From contig NZ_CABVPP010000013.1 of the NCBI RefSeq assembly GCF_902499075.1, forward strand, positions 56,496 through 120,495: a stretch of DNA of 64,000 nucleotides, in the 5' to 3' direction. Below, piece by piece: positions 27,280 through 37,382 of the stretch (position 1 is the first letter of the stretch; every line of letters starts with the position of its first letter). The position numbers and the translations under genes were made by a program. Below the pieces are notes generated by a model, which saw only the letters and a list, made by a program, of their open reading frames with translations, was not told where the DNA came from and ran no database searches. The DNA is from Burkholderia pseudomultivorans (lineage in GTDB: Bacteria; Pseudomonadota; Gammaproteobacteria; Burkholderiales; Burkholderiaceae).

Positions 27280-27318
27280 ATGCCTGTGTCAGTCCGCTGA
27301 TACAGGCATTTTGTTTTT
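27280..27318 (+). terminator. terminator after rpsO
   Basis: Thirteen-base arms 27280-27292 and 27297-27309 with one G-U pair, a four-base loop and TTTTGTTTTT. It should separate much of rpsO transcription from pnp, as in E. coli. Confidence 0.85.
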
Positions 27319-27409
27319 GCGCGGTGCGTAGCGTCACGCGCACCGCAGGTTGTCCGGCGCGTTCGCGCCGGGCCGTCGGAACGGCTGATACCGGGGTCGG
27401 GATTTGTGT

Positions 27410-27448
27410 CATTCCAGCGCGCCGCTCTGCGAGCGCCGCGCTGGAATG
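27410..27448 (+). promoter_or_regulatory. pnp leader hairpin (possible RNase III/PNPase autoregulation site)
   Basis: Arms CATTCCAGCGCG (27410-27421) and CGCGCTGGAATG (27437-27448) form a perfect 12-base stem 100 bases before pnp. There is no U-run after it, so it is not an intrinsic terminator. In E. coli the pnp leader carries a stem cut by RNase III and used by PNPase to repress its own synthesis; this hairpin is in the equivalent place. Confidence 0.5.
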
Positions 27449-27547
27449 GCATAAAAAACACACCTTGCTCCGGGTGAATCGGTCGCGACGCCGCCGCACG
27501 GCAGGGCCGGTGCGGTGAATGATAGAAATGCATTCAAAGGAGCAACC

Positions 27548-29695
27548 ATGTCCATGTTCAACAAGGTCGTGAAGGAATTCCAGTGGGGCCAGCACAAGGT
27601 GCGCCTCGAAACCGGTGAAGTCGCCCGCCAGGCGAGCGGTGCCGTGATCGTCGACGTCGAAGACACCGTCGTGCTCGCGACCGTCGTCGGCGCGAAGTCG
27701 GCGAAGCCGGGCCAGGATTTCTTCCCGCTGACCGTCGACTACATCGAGAAGACCTACTCGGCCGGCAAGATCCCGGGTGGCTTCTTCCGCCGCGAAGGCC
27801 GTCCGTCGGAGCACGAGACGCTGACCTCGCGCCTGATCGACCGTCCGCTGCGTCCGCTGTTCCCGGAAGGCTTCTACAACGAAGTGCAGGTCGTGATCCA
27901 CGTGCTGTCGGTGAACCCGGAAATCCCGGCGGACATCCCCGCGCTGATCGGCGCGTCGGCTGCGCTCGCCGTGTCGGGCCTGCCGTTCAACGGCCCGGTC
28001 GGCGCCGCGCGCGTCGCCTACGTGAACGACCAGTACGTGCTGAACCCGACCCGCGAACAGCTCAAGACGTCGCGCCTCGACCTCGTCGTCGCGGGCACGG
28101 AGCGTGCGGTGCTGATGGTCGAGTCGGAAGCCGATCAACTGCCGGAAGACGTGATGCTCGGCGCGGTCGTGTTCGGCCACGAGCAGATGCAGACGGCGAT
28201 CGACGCGATCCACGAGCTCGTGCGCGAAGGCGGCAAGCCCGAGTGGGACTGGCAGCCGGCGCCGAAGGACGAGGCGCTGATCGCACGCGTGACCGAACTC
28301 GCGCAGCCGGAACTGCTCGCGGCCTACCAGATCCGCGACAAGCAGGCGCGTTCGACGAAGCTGAAGGAAGTGTACGCAGCGACCTCGGCGAAGCTGGAGG
28401 AAGCGGCGCTGGCGGCCGGCACGGTCGCGGCCGACAAGGCCACGGTCGGCAACATCCTGTTCGACCTCGAGGCGAAGATCGTCCGCGGCCAGATCCTGAA
28501 CGGCGAGCCGCGCATCGACGGCCGCGACACGCGCACCGTGCGCCCGATCGAGATCCGCACCGGCGTGCTGCCGCGCACCCACGGCTCGGCGCTGTTCACG
28601 CGCGGCGAGACGCAGGCGCTGGTCGTCGCGACGCTCGGCACGAAGGGTGACGAGCAGATCATCGACGCGCTCGAAGGCGAGTACCGCGAGCGCTTCATGC
28701 TCCACTACAACATGCCCCCGTTCGCGACCGGCGAAACGGGCCGCGTCGGCTCGCCGAAGCGTCGCGAAATCGGCCACGGCCGCCTCGCGAAGCGCGCACT
28801 CGTCGCGTGCCTGCCGAGCGCCGACGAATTCGGCTACTCGATCCGCGTCGTGTCGGAAATCACCGAATCGAACGGTTCGTCGTCGATGGCATCGGTGTGC
28901 GGCGGCTGCCTCGCGCTGATGGACGCCGGCGTGCCGATGAAGGCGCACGTCGCGGGTATCGCGATGGGCCTGATCCTCGAAGGCAACAAGTTCGCGGTGC
29001 TGACCGACATCCTCGGCGACGAAGACCACCTCGGCGACATGGACTTCAAGGTGGCCGGTACGGCAGACGGCGTGACCGCGCTGCAGATGGACATCAAGAT
29101 CCAGGGCATCACGAAGGAAATCATGCAGGTCGCGCTCGCGCAGGCGAAGGAAGGCCGCATGCACATCCTCGGCAAGATGACGTCGGCCGTGGCCGGTGCG
29201 AACACGCAGCTGTCGGAATTCGCGCCGCGCATGATCACGATCAAGATCAACCCGGAAAAGATTCGCGACGTGATCGGCAAGGGCGGTTCGGTGATCCGTG
29301 CGCTGACGGAAGAAACGGGTACGACCATCGACATCTCCGACGACGGCGTCGTGACGATCGCGAGCACGAACAGCGAAGGCATGGCCGAAGCGAAGAAGCG
29401 CATCGAGAACATCACGGCCGAGATCGAAGTCGGTCAGGTGTACGAAGGCACGGTGCTGAAGCTGCTCGATTTCGGCGCGATCGTGAACCTGCTGCCGGGC
29501 AAGGACGGCCTGCTGCACATCTCCGAAATCGTCAACGAGCGCGTGAAGGACATCAACGACTACCTGAAGGAAGGTCAGCAGGTCAAGGTCAAGGTGATCC
29601 AGACGGACGAAAAGGGTCGCGTGCGTCTGTCGGCGAAGGCGCTGCTGAACGAAGCAGCGGCTGCGTCGCAGTCGGATGCGCCGCCGCAGCAGTAA
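27548..29695 (+). CDS. pnp: polyribonucleotide nucleotidyltransferase (PNPase)
   Basis: A 715-residue phosphorolytic 3'-5' exoribonuclease, part of the degradosome. Domain order is complete: RNase PH-like 1 (~1-215, with [10 protein letters not shown]), helical domain (~240-310), RNase PH-like 2 (~315-545, with the catalytic D-ED-GDMDFKV), KH (~555-615, IGKGG loop) and S1 (~620-690, [15 protein letters not shown]). AAAGGAG precedes ATG 27548 by four bases. A clear terminator follows. Confidence 0.97.
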   Translation: MSMFNKVVKEFQWGQHKVRLETGEVARQASGAVIVDVEDTVVLATVVGAKSAKPGQDFFPLTVDYIEKTYSAGKIPGGFFRREGRPSEHETLTSRLIDRPLRPLFPEGFYNEVQVVIHVLSVNPEIPADIPALIGASAALAVSGLPFNGPVGAARVAYVNDQYVLNPTREQLKTSRLDLVVAGTERAVLMVESEADQLPEDVMLGAVVFGHEQMQTAIDAIHELVREGGKPEWDWQPAPKDEALIARVTELAQPELLAAYQIRDKQARSTKLKEVYAATSAKLEEAALAAGTVAADKATVGNILFDLEAKIVRGQILNGEPRIDGRDTRTVRPIEIRTGVLPRTHGSALFTRGETQALVVATLGTKGDEQIIDALEGEYRERFMLHYNMPPFATGETGRVGSPKRREIGHGRLAKRALVACLPSADEFGYSIRVVSEITESNGSSSMASVCGGCLALMDAGVPMKAHVAGIAMGLILEGNKFAVLTDILGDEDHLGDMDFKVAGTADGVTALQMDIKIQGITKEIMQVALAQAKEGRMHILGKMTSAVAGANTQLSEFAPRMITIKINPEKIRDVIGKGGSVIRALTEETGTTIDISDDGVVTIASTNSEGMAEAKKRIENITAEIEVGQVYEGTVLKLLDFGAIVNLLPGKDGLLHISEIVNERVKDINDYLKEGQQVKVKVIQTDEKGRVRLSAKALLNEAAAASQSDAPPQQ

Positions 29696-29710
29696 GCGGA
29701 CAGGCGGACC

Positions 29711-29747
29711 AACGGCCGGCAGTGCGAAAGCGTGCCGGCCGTTTTTT
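29711..29747 (+). terminator. terminator after pnp
   Basis: Arms AACGGCCGGCA (29711-29721) and TGCCGGCCGTT (29733-29743) followed by a T run. Confidence 0.88.
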
Positions 29748-29843
29748 CTGTAGCATCGTTGTGCGGCGCAGCAGCGCCGGCAAGGCGCCCGTGCCGTCAG
29801 CGCGGGCGTGCCATCCGATTCCGATTCAGGAGCGACCACGACC

Positions 29844-30863
29844 ATGAAAGCCATCGAAATCACCGAATTCGGCGCCCCCGACGTGCTGAAGCTTGCGGAG
29901 CGTCCGCGCCCCGAACCGAAGCGCGGCGAAGTGCTCGTCAAGGTGGCGGCTTCCGGCGTGAACCGACCCGACGTGTTCCAGCGCAAGGGCGCCTATGCGC
30001 CGCCGCCGGGCGCGTCGGATCTGCCGGGCCTCGAGATCGCAGGCGAAATCGTCGGCGGCGACCTGTCCGACGCCGCGCTGAACCCGTTCGGGCTGAAGCT
30101 CGGCGATCGCGTATGCGCGCTGCTTGCGGGCGGCGGCTATGCGGAATACGCGGTCGTACCGCTGCTGCAGTGTCTGCCGGTGCCCGGCGCGCTGACCGAC
30201 ATCGAGGCCGCGTCGCTGCCGGAAACGTTCTTCACCGTATGGAGCAACGTGTTCGACCGCGCGCAGCTCGGCGCGGGCGAGGGCGGCGAGCACGAGACGC
30301 TGCTCGTGCAGGGCGGCTCGAGCGGCATCGGCGTGACGGCGATCCAGATCGCGCACGCGCTCGGCTTTCGCGTGTTCGCGACGGCCGGCACCGCCGACAA
30401 ATGCCGTGCGTGCGAGGCGCTCGGCGCCGAACGCGCGATCAACTACAAGACCGAGGACTTCGTCGAGGTCGTCAAGTCGCTGACGCACGATCGCGGCGTC
30501 GACGTGATCCTCGACATGGTCGCGGGCTCGTACGTGCCGCGCGAACTGTTCGCGCTCGCGGACGGCGGCCGGCTCGTGCTGATCGCGCTGCTCGGCGGCG
30601 CGAAGGCCGAGGTCAACCTCAACGAGATCCTGCGGCGCCGGCTCACGATCACGGGCTCGACGCTGCGTCCGCGCCCGGTCGAGTTCAAGGCGAAGATCGC
30701 CGCGCAGCTGCACGCGCGCGTGTGGCCGCTGCTCGCCGACGGCCGCATCAAGCCGGTGATCTATCGCGTGCTGCCGGCGGCCGACGCCGCGCAGGCGCAT
30801 GCGCTGATGGAAAGCGGCGAGCATATCGGCAAGATCGTGCTCGATTGGGGCGCGAACGCGTGA
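29844..30863 (+). CDS. NAD(P)H quinone oxidoreductase, zeta-crystallin/PIG3 type
   Basis: A 339-residue medium-chain dehydrogenase/reductase without the zinc ligands of alcohol dehydrogenases. N-terminal GroES-like domain (MKAIEITEFGAPDVLKL, then RPDVFQRKGAYAPPPGASD-PGLEIAGE) and a Rossmann domain with VQGGSSGIGVTAIQIA near residue 155. Start 29844 follows AGGAG (29828-29832). Placement between pnp and tpiA is typical of Burkholderia. Confidence 0.9.
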   Translation: MKAIEITEFGAPDVLKLAERPRPEPKRGEVLVKVAASGVNRPDVFQRKGAYAPPPGASDLPGLEIAGEIVGGDLSDAALNPFGLKLGDRVCALLAGGGYAEYAVVPLLQCLPVPGALTDIEAASLPETFFTVWSNVFDRAQLGAGEGGEHETLLVQGGSSGIGVTAIQIAHALGFRVFATAGTADKCRACEALGAERAINYKTEDFVEVVKSLTHDRGVDVILDMVAGSYVPRELFALADGGRLVLIALLGGAKAEVNLNEILRRRLTITGSTLRPRPVEFKAKIAAQLHARVWPLLADGRIKPVIYRVLPAADAAQAHALMESGEHIGKIVLDWGANA

Positions 30864-30995
30864 CGGCCCGCGCGGCCGGGCTTGACATGCGCGGTTTGAC
30901 CGGTTCAAGCCGCGCGCAGTAAAATCGCGGGTTTGCTTCGCCAGACCAATCCTGACGCCCGGCTCGCACGGCGCGTCGATGACGAGACAGACACG

Positions 30996-31751
30996 ATGTC
31001 GAAACAAAGAACCAAGCGGGTGATCGGCAACTGGAAGATGCACGGCCGGCTGGCCGGCAACCAGGCGTTGCTGAACGAAGTGGTGCAGGGCGCGGGCGCG
31101 GTGGCGGCCGACACGGCGATCGGCGTGTGCGTGCCGTTCCCGTATCTCGCGCAGGTCCAGGCGCAGCTCGACGGCGGCCGTGTCGCGTGGGGCGCGCAGG
31201 ACGTGTCCGCGCACGAGCAGGGCGCCTTCACCGGTGAAGTGGCGGCCGCGATGGTCGCGGAATTCGGCGCGCGCTACGCGATCGTCGGCCACTCGGAGCG
31301 CCGCGCCTATCACGGCGAGCGCAACGAGACGGTCGCGGCGAAGACGCAGCGTACGCTGGCGGCGGGTCTGACGCCCGTCGTGTGCGTCGGCGAGACGCTC
31401 GACGAGCGCGAATCGGGCGCGACCGAGCAGGTCGTGGGCGAGCAGCTCGACGCGGTGCTGGCCGTGTTGACGGCCGACGAGGCGGCGCGCATCGTCGTCG
31501 CGTACGAGCCCGTCTGGGCGATCGGCACGGGCAAGAGCGCGACGTCGGCGCAGGCGCAGGACGTGCACGCGTTCCTGCGGGCGCGCCTGGCGGCGAAGGG
31601 CGCGGCGGACGTGTCCGTGCTGTACGGCGGCAGCGTGAAGCCGGACAACGCGGAAGAGCTGTTCGCGCAGCCGGACATCGACGGCGGCCTGATCGGCGGC
31701 GCGTCGCTGAAGGCGGAAGATTTCCTGGCGATCTGCCGGGCCGCGCGCTGA
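30996..31751 (+). CDS. tpiA: triosephosphate isomerase
   Basis: A 251-residue TIM-barrel glycolytic enzyme. IGNWKMHG at the N-terminus holds the catalytic lysine, VGHSERR the histidine, and [12 protein letters not shown] the catalytic glutamate and flexible loop; the phosphate-binding LYGGSVKP-N closes the barrel. secG follows 72 bases downstream. Confidence 0.97.
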   Translation: MSKQRTKRVIGNWKMHGRLAGNQALLNEVVQGAGAVAADTAIGVCVPFPYLAQVQAQLDGGRVAWGAQDVSAHEQGAFTGEVAAAMVAEFGARYAIVGHSERRAYHGERNETVAAKTQRTLAAGLTPVVCVGETLDERESGATEQVVGEQLDAVLAVLTADEAARIVVAYEPVWAIGTGKSATSAQAQDVHAFLRARLAAKGAADVSVLYGGSVKPDNAEELFAQPDIDGGLIGGASLKAEDFLAICRAAR

Positions 31752-31823
31752 GCGGTCCGCGATCGAATTGAACCATGACGGCGGCCGGTCGAACCGGTCG
31801 CCTGATCCAATCGGGTGGGTGTG

Positions 31824-32201
31824 ATGCTGTTATTCAAGACGCTGATTATTGTGGTGCAGGTGTTGTCTGCACTCGGTGTGATTGGTCTCGTGCTGCTGCA
31901 GCACGGCAAGGGTGCGGACATGGGCGCTGCGTTCGGCAGCGGCGCGTCGGGCAGCCTGTTCGGTGCGACGGGCTCGGCGAACTTCCTGTCGCGCACGACG
32001 GCGGTGCTGGCGACGATTTTCTTCGTCGCGACGCTCGCGTTGACGTATCTCGGTTCGTACAAGTCGACGCCGTCGGCCGGCGTGCTCGGCGGCGTAGCGA
32101 CGGCTCCGGCGGCATCGTCCGCGGCGTCGGCACCGGCCGTCGCGGCTTCCGCTGCGGCAGGTTCGGCGGCGAGCGCACCGGGCCAGGACGTCCCGAAATA
32201 A
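31824..32201 (+). CDS. secG: preprotein translocase subunit SecG
   Basis: A 125-residue inner-membrane protein with two transmembrane helices (residues ~3-23 and ~53-73) separated by the conserved LLQHGKGADMGAAFG--ASGS-FG loop. The C-terminus is a low-complexity Ala/Ser tail. ATG 31824 is preferred to GTG 31815, since the first helix begins directly after it. The tRNA-Leu gene follows, a common betaproteobacterial order. Confidence 0.93.
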   Translation: MLLFKTLIIVVQVLSALGVIGLVLLQHGKGADMGAAFGSGASGSLFGATGSANFLSRTTAVLATIFFVATLALTYLGSYKSTPSAGVLGGVATAPAASSAASAPAVAASAAAGSAASAPGQDVPK

Positions 32202-32227
32202 AAAGTTAAAATTTTTGCGTTTGTGCG

Positions 32228-32256
32228 TTGAACAATTCTGGAAGTCAGGTTAGAAT
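32228..32256 (+). promoter_or_regulatory. promoter for tRNA-Leu
   Basis: TTGAAC (32228-32233), 17-base spacer, TAGAAT (32251-32256), in an A/T-rich stretch; predicted start near 32263, 50 bases before the tRNA. Confidence 0.7.
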
Positions 32257-32313
32257 TTAATTCTTGAAGCGATTCGCGGGAAACAAGTAGTTACAACCCC
32301 GGTTGCATGCAGT

Positions 32314-32398
32314 GCCGACGTGGTGAAATTGGTAGACACGCTATCTTGAGGGGGTAGTGGCGAAAGCTGTGCGAGTTCGAGTCTCGCCGTCGGCACCA
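32314..32398 (+). tRNA. tRNA-Leu (anticodon GAG)
   Basis: An 85-base class II tRNA with encoded CCA. The acceptor stem pairs GCCGACG with CGTCGGC; the anticodon arm CTATC-TTGAGGG-GGTAG places GAG at positions 34-36, reading CUC and CUU. A variable arm and the GTTCGAGTC T-loop are present. It has its own promoter and terminator between secG and nuoA. Confidence 0.95.
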
Positions 32399-32408
32399 AA
32401 GTTACTCA

Positions 32409-32439
32409 ATGCCAGCCGCTTCTAGTGGCTGGCATTTTT
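32409..32439 (+). terminator. terminator after tRNA-Leu
   Basis: ATGCCAGCC/GGCTGGCAT arms followed by TTTTC, ten bases beyond the tRNA. The nuo operon therefore probably starts from a separate promoter; TGG-TATTCT at about 32508-32516 is a candidate extended -10. Confidence 0.8.
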
Positions 32440-32552
32440 CATTTGTGGGGTGCGCTTTCGGATGTCTTGCGATCGCACGCACTCCGAAATGATTCCTTCC
32501 GCCGGATAGTGGTATTCTCCGGACGCTCAGAACCAACCGATAGAGGATTGCC

Positions 32553-32912
32553 TTGAACCTCGCAGCCTATTATCCCGTCTTGTTGTTCCTCCTCGTGGGC
32601 ACTGGTTTAGGTATAGCGCTGGTCAGTATCGGCAAGCTCCTTGGTCCCAACAAGCCGGACGTCGAGAAGAACGCGCCGTACGAGTGCGGCTTCGAAGCCT
32701 TTGAAGACGCCCGGATGAAGTTCGACGTCCGGTACTACCTCGTCGCCATCCTGTTCATCATCTTCGATCTCGAAACCGCATTCCTGTTTCCGTGGGGCGT
32801 CGCGCTGCGGGACATCGGCTGGCCCGGTTTCATCGCTATGATGATTTTTCTGCTCGAATTCCTGCTGGGCTTTGCCTATATCTGGAAGAAAGGCGGCCTC
32901 GACTGGGAGTGA
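32553..32912 (+). CDS. nuoA: NADH-quinone oxidoreductase subunit A
   Basis: A 119-residue membrane subunit of complex I with three transmembrane helices (~7-27, ~65-85, ~90-110) and the conserved loop [32 protein letters not shown] (two halves around residues 44-75), which lies near the quinone entry site. The start is TTG, with AGAGGA at 32542-32547; no in-frame ATG lies before the first helix. It opens the 14-gene nuo operon. Confidence 0.95.
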
Positions 32913-32974
32913 TGGGTTAATCGCCGGTTTGCATGGGTGGCCACGCTCGGTCGCCCGTCTGGAGTGGAAAGCAA

Positions 32975-33454
32975 ATGAGTATCGAAGGGGTCTTGAAGGA
33001 AGGGTTTGTCACCACGACGGCTGACAAGCTGATCAACTGGACGCGTACCGGCTCGCTGTGGCCGATGACGTTCGGGCTCGCGTGTTGCGCCGTCGAGATG
33101 ATGCATGCGGGCGCGGCCCGCTACGATCTGGACCGGTTCGGGGTCGTGTTCCGTCCGAGTCCGCGTCAGTCGGACGTGATGATCGTCGCCGGCACGCTCT
33201 GCAACAAGATGGCGCCCGCGCTGCGCCGCGTCTACGACCAGATGGCCGAGCCGCGCTGGGTGATCTCGATGGGGTCGTGCGCGAACGGCGGCGGCTACTA
33301 CCATTATTCGTACTCGGTGGTGCGCGGCTGCGACCGGATCGTGCCAGTCGACGTCTACGTGCCGGGCTGTCCGCCGACGGCCGAGGCGCTGGTCTACGGC
33401 GTGATCCAGCTGCAGGCGAAGATCCGTCGCACCAACACCATCGCCCGTCAATAA
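32975..33454 (+). CDS. nuoB: NADH-quinone oxidoreductase subunit B
   Basis: A 159-residue peripheral-arm subunit that binds the terminal [4Fe-4S] cluster N2. All four ligands are visible: the CC pair in [11 protein letters not shown] in GTLCNKM (cysteine near 97), C in PGCPPT near 137. [21 protein letters not shown] is the adjacent conserved loop. Start 32975 begins [10 protein letters not shown]; an upstream in-frame ATG at 32933 is less likely. Confidence 0.96.
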   Translation: MSIEGVLKEGFVTTTADKLINWTRTGSLWPMTFGLACCAVEMMHAGAARYDLDRFGVVFRPSPRQSDVMIVAGTLCNKMAPALRRVYDQMAEPRWVISMGSCANGGGYYHYSYSVVRGCDRIVPVDVYVPGCPPTAEALVYGVIQLQAKIRRTNTIARQ

Positions 33455-33474
33455 AGCCCCGAGCGTCCCCCAAT

Positions 33475-34077
33475 ATGGCAAGCAAAATCGAGACCCTCAA
33501 GGCCAACCTCGAAGCCGCGCTCGGCGCGCGCGTGGTGAGCCTCACCGAAGCGATCGGTGAACTGACGCTCGTCGTGAAGGCGAGCGATTACCTCGAAGTC
33601 GCAACGACCTTGCGCGACGATCCGAAGCTCCGTTTCGAGCAGCTGATCGACCTGTGCGGCGTCGACTACCAGACCTTCGGCGACGGCGCCTACGACGGCC
33701 CGCGCTTCGCGGCCGTGTCGCACCTGCTGTCGGTCACGAACAACTGGCGCCTGCGCCTGCGCGTGTTCGCGCCGGACGACGACCTGCCGATCGTGGCGTC
33801 GCTGGTCGACATCTGGACCTCCGCGAACTGGTACGAGCGCGAAGCGTTCGACCTGTACGGCATCGTGTTCGAAGGCCACCCCGACCTGCGCCGCATCCTC
33901 ACCGACTACGGCTTCATCGGCCATCCGTTCCGCAAGGACTTCCCGGTGTCGGGTTATGTCGAAATGCGTTACGACCCGGAAGAGAAGCGGGTCGTCTACC
34001 AGCCGGTGACGATCGAGCCGCGCGAAATCACGCCGCGCGTGATCCGCGAGGATCGCTATGGCGGTCTGAAACATTAA
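33475..34077 (+). CDS. nuoC: NADH-quinone oxidoreductase subunit C
   Basis: A 200-residue peripheral-arm subunit (30 kDa type). The signature [30 protein letters not shown] (in two parts, residues ~118-150) and the C-terminal [10 protein letters not shown] are intact. It is separate from NuoD, not fused as in E. coli. Begins 20 bases after nuoB and ends nine bases before nuoD. Confidence 0.96.
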   Translation: MASKIETLKANLEAALGARVVSLTEAIGELTLVVKASDYLEVATTLRDDPKLRFEQLIDLCGVDYQTFGDGAYDGPRFAAVSHLLSVTNNWRLRLRVFAPDDDLPIVASLVDIWTSANWYEREAFDLYGIVFEGHPDLRRILTDYGFIGHPFRKDFPVSGYVEMRYDPEEKRVVYQPVTIEPREITPRVIREDRYGGLKH

Positions 34078-34086
34078 GGGGGCGTC

Positions 34087-35340
34087 ATGGCAGAAATCAA
34101 GAACTACACGCTCAACTTCGGCCCGCAGCACCCGGCAGCGCACGGCGTGCTGCGCCTCGTGCTCGAGCTCGACGGCGAAGTCATCCAGCGTGCCGACCCG
34201 CATATCGGCCTGCTGCACCGCGCGACCGAAAAGCTCGCGGAATCCAAGACCTTCATCCAGTCCGTGCCGTACATGGATCGTCTCGACTACGTGTCGATGA
34301 TGGTCAACGAGCACGGCTACGTGCTCGCGATCGAAAAGCTGCTCGGCATCGACGTGCCGGAGCGCGCGCAGTACATCCGCGTGCTGTTCGACGAAATCAC
34401 GCGCGTGCTGAACCACCTGATGTGGATCGGCGCGCACGCGCTCGACGTCGGCGCGATGGCGGTGTTCCTGTACGCATTCCGCGAGCGCGAAGACCTGATG
34501 GACGTGTACGAGGCGGTGTCCGGTGCCCGGATGCACGCGGCGTACTATCGTCCGGGCGGCGTCTATCGCGACCTGCCTGACGCAATGCCGCAATACAAGG
34601 CGTCGAAGATTCGCAACGAGAAGGCGCTCGCGAAGATGAACGAGGCGCGCAGCGGCTCGGTGCTCGACTTCATCGACGATTTCTTCACGCGCTTCCCGAA
34701 GTGCGTCGACGAATACGAAACGCTGCTGACCGACAACCGGATCTGGAAGCAGCGTCTGGTCGGGATCGGCGTCGTCAGCCCGGAGCGGGCGCTGCAGATG
34801 GGCCTGACGGGCCCGATGCTGCGCGGCTCGGGCATCGCATGGGATTTGCGCAAGAAGCAGCCGTACGAAGTGTACGATCGCCTCGATTTCGACGTGCCGG
34901 TGGGCGTGAACGGCGATTGCTACGACCGTTACCTGGTGCGCGTCGAAGAAATGCGTCAGTCGATCCGCATCGCGAAACAGTGTATTGAGTGGCTGCGCAA
35001 GAATCCGGGCCCCGTGATGACGGACAATCACAAGGTTGCACCGCCGTCGCGCGTCGGCATGAAGACCAACATGGAAGACTTGATTCACCACTTCAAGCTC
35101 TTCACCGAAGGTTTCCATGTGCCGGAAGGCGAAGCGTACGCGGCGGTCGAGCATCCGAAGGGCGAATTCGGCATCTACCTCGTGTCGGACGGCGCCAACA
35201 AGCCGTACCGTCTCAAGATTCGCGCACCGGGCTTCGCGCATCTGGCGTCGCTCGACGAAATGGCGCGCGGCCACATGATTGCCGACGCCGTCACGATCAT
35301 CGGTACGCAGGACATCGTGTTCGGCGAAATCGATCGCTAA
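34087..35340 (+). CDS. nuoD: NADH-quinone oxidoreductase subunit D
   Basis: A 417-residue 49 kDa-type subunit that forms the quinone-binding pocket with NuoB. Conserved blocks: [14 protein letters not shown] near the N-terminus, [14 protein letters not shown] near 40, [12 protein letters not shown], and the C-terminal DPVFGEIDR-like ending. A 167-base gap follows it, the largest within the operon, containing an 8-base-pair hairpin with a GCGA tetraloop (35349-35368). Confidence 0.96.
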   Translation: MAEIKNYTLNFGPQHPAAHGVLRLVLELDGEVIQRADPHIGLLHRATEKLAESKTFIQSVPYMDRLDYVSMMVNEHGYVLAIEKLLGIDVPERAQYIRVLFDEITRVLNHLMWIGAHALDVGAMAVFLYAFREREDLMDVYEAVSGARMHAAYYRPGGVYRDLPDAMPQYKASKIRNEKALAKMNEARSGSVLDFIDDFFTRFPKCVDEYETLLTDNRIWKQRLVGIGVVSPERALQMGLTGPMLRGSGIAWDLRKKQPYEVYDRLDFDVPVGVNGDCYDRYLVRVEEMRQSIRIAKQCIEWLRKNPGPVMTDNHKVAPPSRVGMKTNMEDLIHHFKLFTEGFHVPEGEAYAAVEHPKGEFGIYLVSDGANKPYRLKIRAPGFAHLASLDEMARGHMIADAVTIIGTQDIVFGEIDR

Positions 35341-35507
35341 TGGTTACACCGCCCGCGCGAGCGGGCGGCGAGCAGTAAGTCACACGCGATGCGCGCTGAA
35401 CCGGCGCGGCTTCGCAAGCTGTCAACAGTGAGCGCCAGGTCTGCCGTCTACGCACGCCGTGCGGCAGGTTGTTCGTTCGGTAGGAATTGAAAGAGTCGTG
35501 TCTGAAA

Positions 35508-35993
35508 ATGATCTCAGCTGAAGGCCTGAAGGAAATCGATCGAGCGTTGACGAAGTATCCCGCCGATCAGAAACAGTCCGCCGTGATGTCGGCGTTGGCC
35601 GTTGCTCAGGAAGAGCACGGCTGGCTGTCGCCCGAACTGATGCAGTTCGTCGCGGACTATCTCGGCATGCCGGCCGTCGCCGTGCAGGAAGTCGCGACGT
35701 TCTACACGATGTACGAGCTGAAGCCGGTCGGCAAGCACAAGATCACGCTCTGCACGAACCTGCCGTGCCAGCTCGGCCCGCACGGCGGCGCGGAAGCGAC
35801 CGCCGACTACCTGAAACAGAAGCTCGGCATCGGCTTCGGCGAGACCACGCCCGACGGCAAGTTCACGCTGAAGGAAGGCGAATGCATGGGCTCGTGCGGC
35901 GATGCGCCGGTGCTGCTGGTGAACAATCACAGAATGTGCAGCTTCATGAGCCGCGAGAAGATCGACCAGCTGCTTGAGGAGCTTTCGAAATGA
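35508..35993 (+). CDS. nuoE: NADH-quinone oxidoreductase subunit E
   Basis: A 161-residue thioredoxin-fold subunit with the [2Fe-2S] cluster N1a. Ligands: C-x4-C in CTNLPC and C-x3-C in [18 protein letters not shown] is characteristic. ATG 35508 chosen; the TTG at 35487 would add seven residues. Its TGA overlaps the nuoF start (ATGA), so NuoE and NuoF are coupled, in keeping with their joint NADH-dehydrogenase module. Confidence 0.95.
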   Translation: MISAEGLKEIDRALTKYPADQKQSAVMSALAVAQEEHGWLSPELMQFVADYLGMPAVAVQEVATFYTMYELKPVGKHKITLCTNLPCQLGPHGGAEATADYLKQKLGIGFGETTPDGKFTLKEGECMGSCGDAPVLLVNNHRMCSFMSREKIDQLLEELSK

Positions 35994-37300
35994 CGTCCCT
36001 CCACGACCGTCACATCAAACCGCTGATCCTCGCTGGTCTGAACGGCGAGAACTGGCATCTCGAAGATTACGTTGCGCGCGGCGGCTACAAGCAGCTGCGC
36101 CGCATTCTCGAAGAAAAGATCCCGCCCGAGCAGGTGATCGCCGACGTGAAGGCGTCGGGTCTGCGCGGCCGCGGCGGCGCGGGCTTCCCGACCGGCCTGA
36201 AGTGGAGCTTCATGCCGCGCCAGTTCCCGGGGCAGAAGTACCTCGTCTGCAACTCGGACGAAGGCGAGCCGGGCACGTTCAAGGATCGCGACATCCTGCG
36301 CTGGAACCCGCATGCGCTGATCGAAGGCATGGCCATCGGCGCGTACGCGATGGGCATCACGGTCGGCTACAACTACATCCACGGCGAGATCTTCGAAGTG
36401 TATCGACGCTTCGAGGCGGCGCTCGACGAGGCGCGCGCGGCCGGTTTCCTCGGCGACAACATCATGGGCTCGGAATTCTCGTTCCAGCTCCATGCGCACC
36501 ACGGCTACGGCGCGTACATCTGCGGCGAGGAAACGGCGCTGCTCGAGTCGCTCGAAGGCAAGAAGGGCCAGCCGCGCTTCAAGCCGCCGTTCCCGGCGAG
36601 CTTCGGCGTGTACGGCAAGCCGACCACGATCAACAACACCGAGACGTTCGCCGCGGTGCCGTTCCTGCTGGCCATCGGGCCGCAGAACTACCTCGAGATC
36701 GGCAAGCCGAACAACGGCGGCACGAAGATCTTCTCGGTGTCGGGCGACGTCGAGCGTCCGGGCAACTATGAAGTGCCGCTCGGCACGCCGTTCGCGACGC
36801 TGATGGAGCTCGCCGGCGGGATGCGCGGCGGCAGGAAGATCAAGGCCGTGATTCCGGGCGGCTCGTCCGCGCCGGTGGTGCCGGGCGACATCATGATGCA
36901 GACCGACATGGACTACGACTCGATCGCGAAGGTCGGCTCGATGCTCGGCTCGGGTGCGGTGATCGTGATGGACGAGACGCGCTGCATGGTGCGCTCGCTG
37001 CTGCGCCTGTCGTACTTCTACTACGAGGAATCGTGCGGCCAGTGCACGCCGTGCCGCGAAGGCACGGGCTGGCTGTATCGCGTCGTGAACCGCATCGAGC
37101 ACGGCGAAGGGCGCCAGGAAGACCTGGACCTGCTGAACTCGGTGGCCGAGAACATCATGGGTCGCACGATCTGCGCGCTCGGCGATGCGGCGGCGATGCC
37201 GGTGCGCGGGATGCTCAAGCACTACTGGGACGAATTCGCGTACCACGTCGAGCACAAGCACTGCATGGTCGGCGGCCACGCGCACGCGGCGGCGGCCTGA
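35990..37300 (+). CDS. nuoF: NADH-quinone oxidoreductase subunit F (NADH/FMN-binding)
   Basis: A 436-residue subunit that binds NADH, FMN and cluster N3. [13 protein letters not shown] near residues 60-72 is the NADH/FMN motif, [15 protein letters not shown] follows, and the cluster ligands are in [15 protein letters not shown] with a fourth cysteine in [12 protein letters not shown]. It uses the overlap with nuoE for its start. Confidence 0.97.
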   Translation: MTSLHDRHIKPLILAGLNGENWHLEDYVARGGYKQLRRILEEKIPPEQVIADVKASGLRGRGGAGFPTGLKWSFMPRQFPGQKYLVCNSDEGEPGTFKDRDILRWNPHALIEGMAIGAYAMGITVGYNYIHGEIFEVYRRFEAALDEARAAGFLGDNIMGSEFSFQLHAHHGYGAYICGEETALLESLEGKKGQPRFKPPFPASFGVYGKPTTINNTETFAAVPFLLAIGPQNYLEIGKPNNGGTKIFSVSGDVERPGNYEVPLGTPFATLMELAGGMRGGRKIKAVIPGGSSAPVVPGDIMMQTDMDYDSIAKVGSMLGSGAVIVMDETRCMVRSLLRLSYFYYEESCGQCTPCREGTGWLYRVVNRIEHGEGRQEDLDLLNSVAENIMGRTICALGDAAAMPVRGMLKHYWDEFAYHVEHKHCMVGGHAHAAAA

Positions 37301-37382
37301 CGCGAAACCGGTTGCGGAATTTGAGCGCACGGTCGGGCGAATGCGCGAACGGGCGGAAATAGGTTAAGGACCATTCACCATC

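Noticed and set aside
27410-27448. Second hairpin in the rpsO-pnp gap as an intrinsic terminator
   Set aside because: It is not followed by a run of U; the + strand continues with ATAAAAAAC.
25403-29986. A 1,527-codon antisense open frame over the binding protein, rpsO and pnp
   Set aside because: GC-skewed shadow of pnp and its neighbours; no start signal or domain.
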